Source: Owenia fusiformis
Taxonomy: Eukaryota > Annelida > Polychaeta > Sabellida > Oweniidae
DNA length: 64,000 bases
Assembly (NCBI GenBank): GCA_903813345.2
Contig: CAIIXF020000006.1
Location: 39,874,848-39,938,847, forward strand
Direction of reading: 5' to 3'
Part shown: positions 49,201 through 60,217 of the stretch, piece after piece
Layout: every line of letters starts with the position of its first letter
How positions within the stretch are numbered: position 1 is the first letter of the stretch
Translations under genes and position numbers: made by a program
Notes under the pieces: model-generated
The model's input: the letters and a program-made list of their open reading frames with translations, nothing else
The model's database searches: none
Told to the model about the DNA's origin: nothing

Positions 49201-51828
49201 ATCACAGTCAACATCAGTTGGTGAAGATTTCTGGCAAACACGTGATCTTTTCTGTACCCCTTCTCCACAAGTCGCACTGCATTGCACCCATGAAAACCAA
49301 CTGCTCCAAAGACCATAAACAACTGCAAAAATTGTATGTCTCAGGACCTTTCTAATGTTGAATGATTATTTAATGATTTAAGCCCTGGAGTGCAATGTAG
49401 CCTGAATCATTCCTCAAAAAGTTGTTATATTAACCTTTGCACAAGATGTGCTGCATCGATCGAGAAGTTGAGGAAACAACGCCTGAGTGGAATGAATCAG
49501 CCACAATGCGTCAAGTCTTGGACTTCCTTTCACATTTTGCAAAATATTTTCTATGAAATCTCCTGAAAGATACAAAATTACTAAAATTAGATATTTATAA
49601 TGAAACCTTTTGCAAGGGTCAAGTTAGCAAAGCATCGTTATCAATATGTAGAGTTAAGTTGTCACCTCAACAACCATTTAACAAATGGCCTTGGGTGAGT
49701 TATTAGCTATATAATGTAGTGTATTTAAATGAAATGCTGTGTTCAGATTGGCTAGAATCGGACACACCTTATCCAGCTATAATCCAAAAATAATTATAAT
49801 ACATTTATATTAATAATAATCCTTTATTCACCTATTTTTGCTTCTCTTCCATCAATTATTTCAGTGGATGTAGTGGGTATTGGAGTTGTTGTGGTTGTCA
49901 CAGGTGTTGTTGTGCTTGTCACAGGAGTTGACCTAGTTGTCACAGGAGTTGGTGAGATTGTCACAGGAGTTGTTGGGGTTGTCACAGTTGTTGTGGTTGC
50001 CACAGGAGTTGTTGGGGTTGTCATAGTTGTTGTGGTAGGAGTTGTGGTTGCCACAGTTGATGAGGTTGTCAAAGGGGTTGTCACAATTCTTGTGGTTGTG
50101 GTAGGAGTTGCCACAGTTGATGAGGTTGTCACATGAGTCGTTGGGGTTGTCACAGTTGTTGTGGTAGGATTTGTGGTTGCCACAGTTGATGAGGTTGTCA
50201 CAGGAGTTGTTGGGGTTGTCACAGTTGTTTTGGTTGTGGTAGGAGTTGCCACAGTTGATGGGGTTGTCACATGAGTTGTTGGGGTTGTCACAGTTGTTGT
50301 GGTAGGAGTTGTGGTTGCCACAGTTGATGAGGTTGTCACAGGAGTTGTTGGGGTTGTCACAGTTGTTTTGGTTGTGGTAGGAGTTGCCACAGTTGATGGG
50401 GTTGTCACATGAGTTGTTGGGGTTGTCACAGTTGTTGTGGTAGGAGTTGTGGTTGCCACAGTTGATGAGGTTGTCACAGGAGTTGTTGGGGTTGTCACAG
50501 TTGTTGTGGTTGCCACAGTTGATGAGGTTGTCATAGGAGTTGTTGGGGTCGTCACAGTTGTTGTGGTTGCCACAGTTGATGAGGTTGTCATAGGAGTTGT
50601 TGGGGTTGTCAGAGTTGTTGTGGTTGTGGAAGGAGTTGTGGTTGCCACAGTTGATAAGGTTGCCACAGTTGATGAGGTTGTCACAGAAGTTGTTGGGGTT
50701 GTCACAGTTGTTGTGGTAGGAGTTGCGGTTGCCACAGTTGATGAGGTTGTCACAGGATGGGTGGTTGCCACAGTTGATGTGGTGGTGGTGGTTGTTGTGG
50801 TAGGAGTTGTGGTTGCCACAGATGATGAAGTTGTCACAGGAGTTGTTGTGGTTGTCACGGGAGTGTCTGAAATGATTTAATATCATGTTAAATCACAATT
50901 CAATAGATAGAAGGTTAAATGACCAAAATGTGTTCTGCATTGATGCTAGGACACTAAATATTAAATTCTCAAATACATGTACCTGTAAACAACCCTGCAA
51001 AGTACATCCCTACCACTGCCGCTCCAATAGCAATAACTACACATATTACCACAATTGCTATGATCTTGGCCGATTTTGCAAACCTCGAGGGTTCTTCTTT
51101 CTCCGCAAATTTTGGGGGATCTTCTATCTCTGCATAGATTGGTTCTGATATGCAACCATCATACCTGAAATATCAAAGACAATGAATAATGTTTGAATCT
51201 TTTTTGAGTGTTTATTTGTCAAAATAGTGTACAAGAATATTCTGTATGTTGATTTCGACTTGCACCTTGGGTTTATTGTCATACAAGAAGATATAGTATA
51301 TCGAACAGTGATTAAATTTTTGCCAACAAATATTGTCAAGTGACCCAAACACTTGTAATCAGAAATAGGTGTTGATACTCGTGATTAGGATATTTTAGAT
51401 AGATATCATTTGCAAGGACATCATACTGATGCCGTTATGACACAAGTAATATGTTATCTAGATGTAAATTAAAGATGTAAGTCACAGGGCTGAGACACTT
51501 CCACCATCAATATCCGCGGGAAATGAATTTTTCTTGAGGTATTAATTCAGATATAAAATAATTCAATATAAAATATTGACATTTTCTCTGTCAGTTGGAG
51601 ACATAAGCTCAAGCATTTCAATATACCTGAAATAATGTCTTACCTTGGTGCTGGAGTAGGATATTGTTTAGGTCCACTTAAACCTGGGTAAATGGTCTCT
51701 TCTCCACCAAAAAGAGATGAGTAGAAATGTTCTCCTCGAGGCCCAGTGAGACCAGTATAGGCAGAGTCCTTGTTAGAGTTTGGAGGTGTAGGTACCAAAT
51801 AAATACTCCCTCCTCTATTAGAAGACAT
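43272..51828 (-). CDS. Gene C: type II transmembrane CILP-like protein with triple YxxL tail, 1480 residues
   Basis: Coding exons: 51828-51644, 51164-50983, 50866-49832, 49322-49155, 48609-48304, 47715-47607, 46753-46599, 45574-43272. Total 4443 nt, in frame, all GT-AG. The tail (1-95) has YLVP (Y10), then YTGL (24-27), 8 residues, YSSL (36-39), 7 residues, YPGL (47-50), and EPIYAEIED (Y72). The transmembrane helix is about 96-119. Then a Thr/Pro/Ser stalk 123-467 (PTTPVTTSSTVATTTPTTTT units), TSP1 468-523, regulatory-like 524-625, Ig 626-713 and the CILP-like region 714-1480 with an RRKKR-S site. The tail and transmembrane exons match gene B, while the C-terminal exon (for example [31 protein letters not shown]) matches gene A, so it looks recombinant. 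A 229-bp element lies 51 nt past the stop and carries the first AATAAA in sense orientation. Confidence 0.9.
45706..46428. mobile_element. About 0.72 kb inverted-repeat element, family M2 (gene C intron 7)
   Basis: This is a second copy of the 3524-4233 element: the same inverted ends (AAAGGTCCATGTGTAGTATGG and the inverse GCCATACTGCACGTGATCTTT) and the same inner sequence. It sits at the intron position where gene B carries an M1 element. Confidence 0.8.
47422..47479 (-). other. Conserved intronic hairpin (gene C intron 6)
   Basis: TTTCACAAGATGATATTCAAC pairs with ATGGAATATCATTTGTGAAA, with two mismatches near the loop. Confidence 0.55.
49832..50866 (-). repeat. Gene C mucin-stalk exon: Thr/Pro/Ser repeats
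   Basis: Repeats of [22 protein letters not shown]-type units with higher-order copies of about 120 bp (compare 50215-50335 with 50335-50455). Translation in the spliced frame stays open from D123 to I467. Two other frames are also open across much of the exon because the repeat lacks stop codons. Confidence 0.9.
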
Positions 51829-51829
51829 G

Positions 51830-53822
51830 CTACAAAGTTGATAATGAGTTAGTATTTTGTATTGTATTGTATTGTATGTTATTGTATTGTTTTTATAATG
51901 TACTGTATAGTGATTTTCAAGTGTCCCGGGCAAAACCCTAGACCATTGACAGTCTTAAAAGAGACTATAAAATAAAAACACTGTATATCACATTAAATAA
52001 GTAATAAAATATTATACTAAATTAATACTTACATACATGTACATGTATAATAACTTATAAATTATATTCTTCAGGCCTTAAGCATACAGCCACGGGATTG
52101 AATAAAACGTTTATTCTAAGATTTTACACTTTCTAGTTTTTTTGTTGCTGTTAAGTAATTATCAAATATGGTGAACAAGTGCCAAAGGGAAAGGACCAAA
52201 CATTATCATATAACACAGCAAGAACAAAAGAAAACACCTAATTTAGAGTACACCATAAGTAAAACAAAATATACATCCCAAACCAAGATCTAACTTGAAA
52301 ATGATAATCATATTGTCTTATACCCTACTCCCTAGCCATTGAAGCATCATAATCACAATCCAAAGAATAAGTATTGAAGAATTGATTTAAATTTATGACC
52401 AATATGCAGCAAAATTATTGGTAGATACTTGTATTAATACATAATTCCGTCTCAAAAGGTGTTCAATGAAAAAGTGAAGTTTAACATTATGCTGTATTCG
52501 TATATACATCATAAGTTAAAAAGTTAACTGCGCAAAACAGTAAATAAATATACGCAAACATTGTTTACCACAAGAATACTCATAAGATAAACACTATCAA
52601 CATTCATGTATTTAAACCTTTATGAGCATGTTCTAAAACTGTTCTTTAGATTAGATAATTAATGTATATTTACCTGAGTTTTTTTTACTTTAATTGATCA
52701 TTCAGAGGCATTAGGATGCAACAATTGTAATAGAATGATTCAAATCTTATATAAATATATAAACCAGGAAGTTTCTGAAAAATATTCACCTGCATGATCA
52801 CTGGAATTCCCAAATTATGGTTTTCAGACACAAAAGCTCGCATTCTCAGCTAAAACACTTTACTTGTTTCTTTCAGGACTATTCAACATTTTTATTATTG
52901 TTAAATGCTTGCTATTTAAATACATAAACACTGTGCTCAAAAATGTTGAATAGAATCTTGGTGTAGGTCACGTTTTTGATATTTTAATACTCTTTTGTAA
53001 GAAGAGATATGATTAACAAAAAGTAATAGCGTAATCTTGGTGGTTTGCCAAGAACCTGAATATTTAGCACGGAAGAATTGTACATGTTACATAAAAAATG
53101 TATACGTATCATTAAAAAAGAAACTGCAGAAACAACAATCAAAACAATTGTTAGTTTAAATATTTATAAAATATGCTTTGAATTCAATGGCAATTACTCA
53201 GATGCGAGTAGGTAGTTACCAGTTTCGCCACCAGGTGGCTGATTCGGGGGGAATTAACATGGCAGGGTATTACAAAATTCCCTTTAACTTGAATATGCAT
53301 CAGTTTTAGTGGTTCACTTTTCATATTACCCTTATGTATCTTATAGTTATACAAATTAAAATATGTCCAGTAAAATAAAATATTATCTGCCCAACACAAG
53401 AAAAGATACTTCACTTTTTGTGGTTTTACAACATGGGGTCTATGGGGAATCTCCCCGACCTAGAAGTCTCATTTTCAAAGAAAATTAAATTTTCAAAGTT
53501 GATAAACTCTTTTCAAAACGACATTTCTAAATGTAATTTCACATGTAGATTCCAAATATAACATCGGTTTGACTAAACTGTGAATTTTTGATGACGTATA
53601 TCAAGATTATTTCTACTCGCATCTGGGATATTTAAAAAGCCATTGAATTTATTTATCAATAAATGAAATATAGTACTTGTAAATGTGAAAAATAAGACTC
53701 ATGTGGCGATATTGAATATATTATGAATTATTATATGTAGCGATATGAAACTTTATTGAAATTCAGCATGTGAATTATAGTGGACAAGTTATTTTAGAAA
53801 AGAATTGGTATTAAGAACAGGA
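51830..53822. other. Upstream region/leader intron of gene C
   Basis: No coding sequence. It is homologous to the gene B upstream region, with the candidate leader donor at 52674. Confidence 0.45.
52674..52715 (-). promoter_or_regulatory. Possible leader-exon donor of gene C
   Basis: This is the counterpart of the 37131 candidate: the minus strand ends ...aaaactcag|gtaaat. Conservation between the B and C flanks and the need for an upstream 5' UTR exon are the only support. Confidence 0.35.
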
Positions 53823-53896
53823 TACAGGATGTCCCGAAAGTATGCCCCCCCCCCCACAGGCAGACATAAACAAATATCTCCATAGTATCCATCATA

Positions 53897-54957
53897 CAGG
53901 GTGTTCCAAAAGTAACAGGACTGGTGCTGGCATTTTGTTAAATATACACCAATCGTCTTCCAAATTTTACATAATGTACTTTCATGTATCGTTACTAAAA
54001 TTGCAAAGTTTCGACAAAAAATATGTAACTCGGGTAGAGTTATGGTTGCTATGGTAACATGACATCACAATACCCGGGGCAACATTCCAAGCAGAACGTT
54101 ACATTAAGACAGAAAGAGATATTAAGCATTTTGTACATCCCATATCAAAGTTGAAATGCAACAACTGTTGGGAATTACATTTGTTTTACATAATTTGATA
54201 TTCCTATGTATCCTATGTACTTTGAAAAATAGGCTCCTCTTTGGTCAGTAGAAGAGTAGCACTCTGTATCCATGACTCAAACACATGAGTGAACCCATTT
54301 GAGGCACGTATCACGCATGGTCGATTGAACAACTTGGAGAAGGTCATTCTCATCTTTAAAGATCTTACAGCACTGATTAGCATTCCATTCTCCATGTAAG
54401 TAAAAATTGGATGTTGCATGATCAGAAGAGTATGGTGCATGGTTTTAGAACTCAAGACCTAGCTCCTCTCTAGCTGCATGGTCTTTAATGGTGACCTGCG
54501 GGCAGACGCACTATCAAGGTGGATGACTGGCTTCAAATTGGGTCTTTTCAAAAACTCAACCATGAATTGTTCGGACTGTAATTCATAGTGATATTCCAGG
54601 AAATTGAATAAATATTATCATTATTATGGAATTATACTTGAATCTGAGTTTTATAGCAACACCTTTACAACAAAGCAACTAATAAAATAAACAAGAAATG
54701 TTGTATTATAATAGGTGAATTAGATACTACCTTCAGTAATACAAAAAATGTTAGATATCACATTTTCAGAAAAAGTTGCCCCGGGTATTGTGATGTCATG
54801 TTACTATAGTAACCACAACTCTACCCGCATTTCATCATTTTTTCTGAAACTATACAATTTTAGTTGCAATACTTCAAAGTACAATTTGTGAAAATTTGAA
54901 GATGGTGCAAAATTGACAAAATGCCAGCACCAGTCCTGTTACTTTTGGAACACCCTG
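53897..54957. mobile_element. 1.06 kb mariner-like element nested in 53825-57364
   Basis: Ends CAGGGTGTTCCAAAAGTAAC (43 bp near-perfect, about 190 bp overall) with TA flanks. On the minus strand, 54200-54600 has a decayed coding look (VIHLDSAS..., then VVQSTMRDTCLKW) that could be the end of a mariner transposase, but frames are broken. Confidence 0.8.
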
Positions 54958-55172
54958 TATATCATTTTAAAGCTCAGCCAAAGTTTCATTGATTTTCCAA
55001 GTATCATGGTTAAACTCAAAAATGTCAAAAAATTACAGACAGTTCAAAATATGTGTTTGGCCAAAATTAAAGTTCAGTGTTTTGCCAAATTAATAGTCAG
55101 TGTGTCCTCCCTCCCTTTCAGATATGACCTAAAAACGCTTCATATAGAGTTGTGGCATTTTGTAATCCACTT

Positions 55173-55873
55173 CCCAGATAGCACAACTCTGATGGGCCAA
55201 CGTTGGCCCAACAACTACGTATCTGTTGGCCCAACGTTGGCTGTCGTGGTTGGCCCACCGTCGCTATGTCCATCGGTCCAACGTTGGTCCACCGTCGCTA
55301 TGTTCATTGGCCCAACGTTGGTCCATTGTTGGCCCAACACGATTTCAAGCTACGTTGGCCCATAGTTGGCCCACTAATAGTAAGAAGACTGGTTGGCCCG
55401 ACGTTGGTCAACAGTTGGTCCGACAATGTTAAGAGGGATGTTGGCGCATTGGCGGTCAAAACTGGTTGGCCCAACGTTGGTCAACAGTTGGGCCAACTTT
55501 GGCCCAACGATTACGTATATGTTGGTCCAACGTTGGCTGACGTGGTTGGCCCACCGTCGCTATGTCCATTGGCCCATGGTTGGCCCAACATTGGTCCATT
55601 GTTGGGCCAACCATATTTTCTTTCGGTGGGCCAACGTTGGGCCAATGGACATAGCGACGTTGGGCCAACCACGTCAGCCAACGTTGGTCAAACATTGGCA
55701 GCCACCACAGAACCAACGTTGGCCCACTGTTGACACAATTTACCTTTTTGTACAGCCATTGTTGGCTCCCTGGGCAGCCAACGACAGGCCACATGAATAA
55801 TTTGCCAACTGCAACCTTGAGAACCAATGGTCACCGATAGCGACGTTGACCCAACGTCTTTGTGCTATCTAGG
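55173..55873. mobile_element. Palindrome-rich MITE, CCCAGATAGCACAA ends
   Basis: CCCAGATAGCACAA at the left, TTGTGCTATCTAGG at the right. The inside is almost wholly copies of GGGCCAACGTTGGCCC and variants in both orientations, interspersed with tcgctatgtccat. Confidence 0.75.
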
Positions 55874-56232
55874 CATTCAGTACTGCTACTGTAAATGTGT
55901 TCACATATTATATCCGTTTTACATCAATAAAATATGGTGGCTTGTTTTTCCATACTAAATATATTTGGTAGCCTTATAAGTGGTTTCAACTGTATTACAA
56001 GGCGAAAATCCATATTTTTGAGGTGAACAACATTATCAGATAATTTTGAAAGAAAATATTACAAAAATTTACCTTAATTTTTTTTAATGACTGCTGGTAT
56101 GTTTTCTTCTATTTTTAAGCATTTGCAATGATTTATCGATAGGTGGCTTCCTGGTATTAGCGGCAGCCAACAACGGGCCAACGTTGGCCCAACTACAATT
56201 TGCCAACTGCAATTTTGCACTGATCGATAGGT

Positions 56233-57064
56233 CCCAGATAGCACATCGCCAATGGGCCAACGTTGGGCCAACAACTACGCATCTGTTGGCCCAACGTCGG
56301 CTTGAGCGGTTGACCCAACGTCATTTTGTCCAGCGGGCCAACGTTGGTCCAACAGTGGCAAAAAATTATATTGGCCCAACGTTGGTCCAATGTTGGCACA
56401 GATAGCACACCGCCAGTGGGCCAACTTCGGGCCAACAACTACGCATCTGTTGGCCCAACGTCGGCTTGAGCGGTTGACCCAACGTCATTTTGTCCAGCGG
56501 GCCAACGTTGGTCCAACAGTGGCAAACAATTATGTTGGCCCAACGTTGGTCTAATGTTGGCAAAAATTATGTTGGCCCAACGTTGGTCCAATGTTGGCTC
56601 GACAGTGCTTTAGTGCTAATGGCAATGTTGGCCCAACGTTGGCCTTGCAGAGGGAACAGATAGGTGGGTGGCCCAACGTTGGCCCAACAGTACTTTAGTG
56701 CTACCCAGATAGCACAACGACGTTGGGCCAACGTTGGTCCAACATTTGCAGCGTCTACAACGTCAGCGTACAGCCGTAAAATTGCTGACTTCAGGCCAAC
56801 AGAAAAGTGTACCTTGACGACCTCGTACCAACGTCGGCCCAACGTCAAAGTACCGCCCTAAAATTGCTAACTTCAGACCGAAAAAGATGTGTCATTTGCC
56901 AACCTTGTACCGACGTCGGTACAACGTGAGCTTACAGCCGTAGATTTGCCGACTTCAGGCCAACGGAGAAGTGTGCCTTGACAACCTTGAACCAACGTCG
57001 GCCCAACGTCAAGGTACCGACGTAAAATTGCCGACGTTGGGCCAACAAAGACGTGCTATCTGGG
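56233..57064. mobile_element. Compound of three palindrome-rich MITE copies
   Basis: Left ends (C)CAGATAGCAC occur at 56233, about 56398 and 56704; a right end GTGCTATCTGGG closes at 57064. The copies at 56233 and 56398 are near-identical for about 150 bp, so the block grew by tandem or nested insertion. Confidence 0.7.
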
Positions 57065-57435
57065 TTTAAACCTTTAAAGGCGCTTTAGAAGAGTTTCCTT
57101 GGATTATCTGCCATCACTGTTCTCTTTTTCCAATGCAATATCCATCCTATCCTTGATGAATATTCAGAGACTATTAATTTGGTGTACTTTTGGCCAAACA
57201 TTTTGAAATGTTTGTAACTTTTTCCCATTTGTTAGTTTAATCAGGATACTTGACAAATCAATGCAACTCTGGAAAACCTTTAAAATGATATGTGACACAT
57301 ACCCTGGAGACATTGGTATATGTCTGCTTAGGGGAGGGGGTCCCGTGCTTTCAGGACACCCTCGTAAGATAGGGAATACAAAACACTTTAAGCATGCATA
57401 AAAATGTAATACAATTTATTGACTGATGTTTTTAG

Positions 57436-57842
57436 ACTGAAGCTGCAAATGAAGTCCTTGATAAACAGAAGAAAGATTTAGCAGTATTGGGAGACATGGA
57501 CCTTAGTCAGTATGCCATAAAGGGATCGGAACATGAGTGGGACGAGGCTTTGGCAGGTACCAGTGTGAAAGGAACAGTTAGCATGAAAAGGTATTGAGTA
57601 TATTGACTTTAATATGCATTGATTCTAGATTTTGCTATAATATAATTTATTCCATAAAATTGTTCACATGAGTTTTTCGGTGGCTTTTGGGTCAAACAGA
57701 TTCCACCATAGCTTTTAAATGTCTGCATTTTGATTGCAGTGAGAAGAGAAAGGCGGATGAAAACAAGACCCCGGGTAACTCATCTCACAAGAAGTCCAAA
57801 AAACAGAAGACCCCAAAGTCGGGGAAGAAAGGAAAACATTGA
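57436..57842 (+). CDS. NAT10: NAT10 C-terminal exons, copy 2
   Basis: Exons 57436-57590 and 57740-57842 are the same lengths (155 and 103 nt) as in copy 1, with intact acceptors, donor, frame and stop. They differ by a few substitutions (for example AGTS for ADGS, and KADENK for KVDENK). The intron is only 149 bp against 1.5 kb in copy 1, where extra exon copies and a repeat have been inserted. No upstream NAT10 exons lie between here and gene C. The intact frame suggests recent duplication or selection. Confidence 0.75.
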
Positions 57843-58660
57843 GACATTCAGAAACTGATTATTTTGAACATTTTATCTTGACAGTTGGAGCCGAAATGCC
57901 TCTATTTTATCATGCATCATTAATTCCAAGATTATTTAATATGTTGAAGGACTTTTTGCAATTATTAAGTCTATAACTATTACTATATCTGATTTTTAAA
58001 ATAATTTGAAGATCGATATTCTGTAATTGGTTAAGCAAAATTAAAAATAGAATACAAAAGTAATACAGTATCATTATGTGATTGTCAATGAAATCTATAT
58101 TTTGGAATCGGGTTTCATTCCCGTATTCTCATTTTAGATATATCAATACATAGGTTATACTATTGCATTTTATATTCTCGAAAAATCTATTTGATTTTCA
58201 GACTTTATAGCTAATTTCGTTGAATTATGAAAATGCAATTTCAATATTATTTCTCCGGGAGGGACTATTTCAATATAAATGATAGATACGTTCAATAAGT
58301 TCATGCAAAGACCTGATATACTATACACATCCAGGATGTATGCGGGGCACATGCATATTTTTGTAAAAGCGATCGTGATATGATCGATTGAGACTTGCAA
58401 CCCTGACGTCACCAATTTTGAAACATCCGGGGGCATAGTCAGAATCGAAAATAACTTTAAGATGAGTTAATACGTGAGGAAATTGAGGCCAAAGAAGGTA
58501 TGATACAGGATGTCCATAAATTATCTACACTTTACATAGACTTTGTATTGTAATTGTAAAGAGAGTCTGGACACACTGTACTACATTTGAACTCCATTTC
58601 TACAGTTTTTATTAAAAAACGCCTGAAAATAAATTTCATAACATAACATAACAATTGCCT
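57843..58660. other. Flank after NAT10 copy 2
   Basis: No gene. A lone mariner-like end (tacaggatgtccataaatta) occurs at about 58504 without a visible partner. Confidence 0.35.
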
Positions 58661-59135
58661 CGCCTGTCTCATGGCCATCAGAATTGATTGCATGCTGGCT
58701 ACGCCTACGTACGTCTGACCTATGACCTCCCATTGGAATTGATTACATGCATGGATATGCCTACGTACGTCTCACCTATGACTTTCCATTGGAATTGATT
58801 ACATGCGTGGCTACTCATACGTACGTCTCACCTATGACCTCCCATTGGAATTGATTACATGAATGGATACGCCTACGTACGTCTCACCTATGACCTCCCA
58901 TTGGAATTGATTACATGCATGGATACGCCTACGTACGTCTCACCTATGACCGCCCATCGGAATTGATAACATGCTAGCTACGCCTACGTACGTCTCACCA
59001 TGACCTCCCGTCGGAATTGATAACACGCTAGCTACGCCGGCGTACGTCTCACCTATGACCCCCAATTGGAATTTATTACATGCATGGCTACGCCTACGTA
59101 CGTCTCACCGATGACTTCCCATTGGAATTGATTTC
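58661..59135. repeat. Tandem array, 56-bp unit
   Basis: About eight copies of ctacgtacgtctcacctatg + acctcccattggaattgattacatgcatggatacgc. No gene overlaps it. Confidence 0.9.
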
Positions 59136-59151
59136 AACTCACATACGTGGA

Positions 59152-59308
59152 AATAAATTGCCAAGAGCCATCACAGTTTTTTGTTTCACTAGACACGTTC
59201 TTGGGAGACGTCAGATGCCACGGTATATCATGGTGGCCAAGAGCATGAAATAAGAACGTGTTGTCCCAGACTCTACCTGAGTGGCATATATCCTGCTGAC
59301 AAAAACTA
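59152..59308 (-). other. Possible isolated coding exon
   Basis: On the minus strand an acceptor (tttttgtcag) near 59309 and a donor (|gtgagt) near 59140 bracket an open stretch with a non-repetitive composition (CHSGRVWDNTFLFHALGHH, then a KNCDGSWQFIS segment). It may be an exon of an unknown extracellular protein, or chance. Confidence 0.2.
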
Positions 59309-59904
59309 AGCGCGACAAAAAAAATCAGCAACGCTGAAATATCAAAAGTATTGGGCTCTTAAAAAATTTGAAATAAACACATTTATGTCCCAATTAAAAT
59401 GTTTAAACTATGTGCAACATGTTTACTCTATGTAAAAGACAAACAATGATGTCATTGTCATTTTGACGCACTGCCATTCTGTTATTTCATTAAGCATTTC
59501 TGTCCTTTAACTCATTATGTTCGACCGAAAATAAAATTTAAAATAGCAACTGACCTTAAAAGGCTTATTTTAGGCCGAAAATAAAAAGTAAATTGGGACA
59601 TGAATTATTTGAGGCCCACACTTTTGAAGAATTCAACTGCATCTCGAAAAGAAAGACATCTTTGCTCAAGACTTCACTATGTGCAAAACATTATTGGATT
59701 CACGATCATATGTCTTCACCCTCTGATCCCTTGGAGGGAGGACGAACACTTGCTAAGGTTGATCATGGTCACTCTGACTTACCTTCTTCCAAGGCCGTCT
59801 GTATTCATTTCTTGTAGGCATCATGATGTGCATGATCATGTCTCGTCGCTTCACCTAAAGTATCAATTCAGCGGCATTGCGTCAGACGTCATGTGCGCAA
59901 GTGT

Positions 59905-59912
59905 TATAAAAT
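59905..59912 (+). promoter_or_regulatory. TATA box of the secreted-protein gene
   Basis: TATAAAAT lies about 48 bp before the ATG of the signal-peptide exon. A start site about 30 bp downstream would give a very short 5' UTR. Confidence 0.45.
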
Positions 59913-59952
59913 ACAAAGCAGCTTTCATTGAGATCTTTCAGTGGGGAAGATC

Positions 59953-60217
59953 ATGTATGTGTTATTGGCCTTCTTGATCATTGGGGAAGTGACTGCTATC
60001 AACGTATCCCAAACAAAGCCAAATGGAGCTCGCTTTCGTCGCAAACTTGAACCTAAAAAAGCCATGGCAACGTTGGTGGCGGCAACGGCGTTGATGAAGA
60101 TAACTGACCTGGACCATAAGATGCTCGCAACGGTTTATCGAAAGAAAACCATACACTCGGTGGTGACGGTGCAGAAAAGGACAAGTCTTTCGTATATCAC
60201 GATTCCTTGCGAACAAT
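59953..60217 (+). CDS. First exon of an unrecognised secreted-protein gene
   Basis: The ATG at 59953 opens a signal peptide (MYVLLAFLIIGEVTA, predicted cut before INVS) and about 73 further residues, basic in the first part (RFRRKLEPKK) and ending near a Cys (ITIPCEQ). A consensus donor (gaacaat|gtaagt) follows at about 60217. A TATA box lies at 59905-59912, so transcription would start close to 59935-59940, just before the ATG. No second exon was identified downstream. I do not recognise the family; a small secreted factor is a guess from length and Cys. Confidence 0.5.

Larger units (their letters stand above)
53825..57364. mobile_element. Mariner-like element expanded by nested insertions
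   Basis: Outer ends CAGGATGTCCCGAAAGTATG and (inverse) CGAGGGTGTCCTGAAAGCACG, with TA flanks. About 200 bp of inverted homology continues inside (tatcattttaaag, cattgattttccaagtatc, gtttggccaaa). The paralogous gene B flank has the empty site (catgataagattggg, 39405-39420). It now holds a second mariner-like element and several GGCCAACGTTGGCC elements. Confidence 0.75.

Noticed and set aside
49933-50886. 317-residue Asn/Cys/His-rich open frame on the minus strand
   Set aside because: It is an alternative frame of the gene C stalk repeat and does not join exons 2 and 4 in frame.
54213-54455. Mariner transposase gene
   Set aside because: Only short, frame-broken segments look transposase-like; no DDD/DDE catalytic set could be traced.
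55203-55827. Overlapping open frames rich in Trp/Pro/Asn on both strands
   Set aside because: They are translations of the GGGCCAACGTTGGCCC palindrome repeats, open by chance of the repeat.
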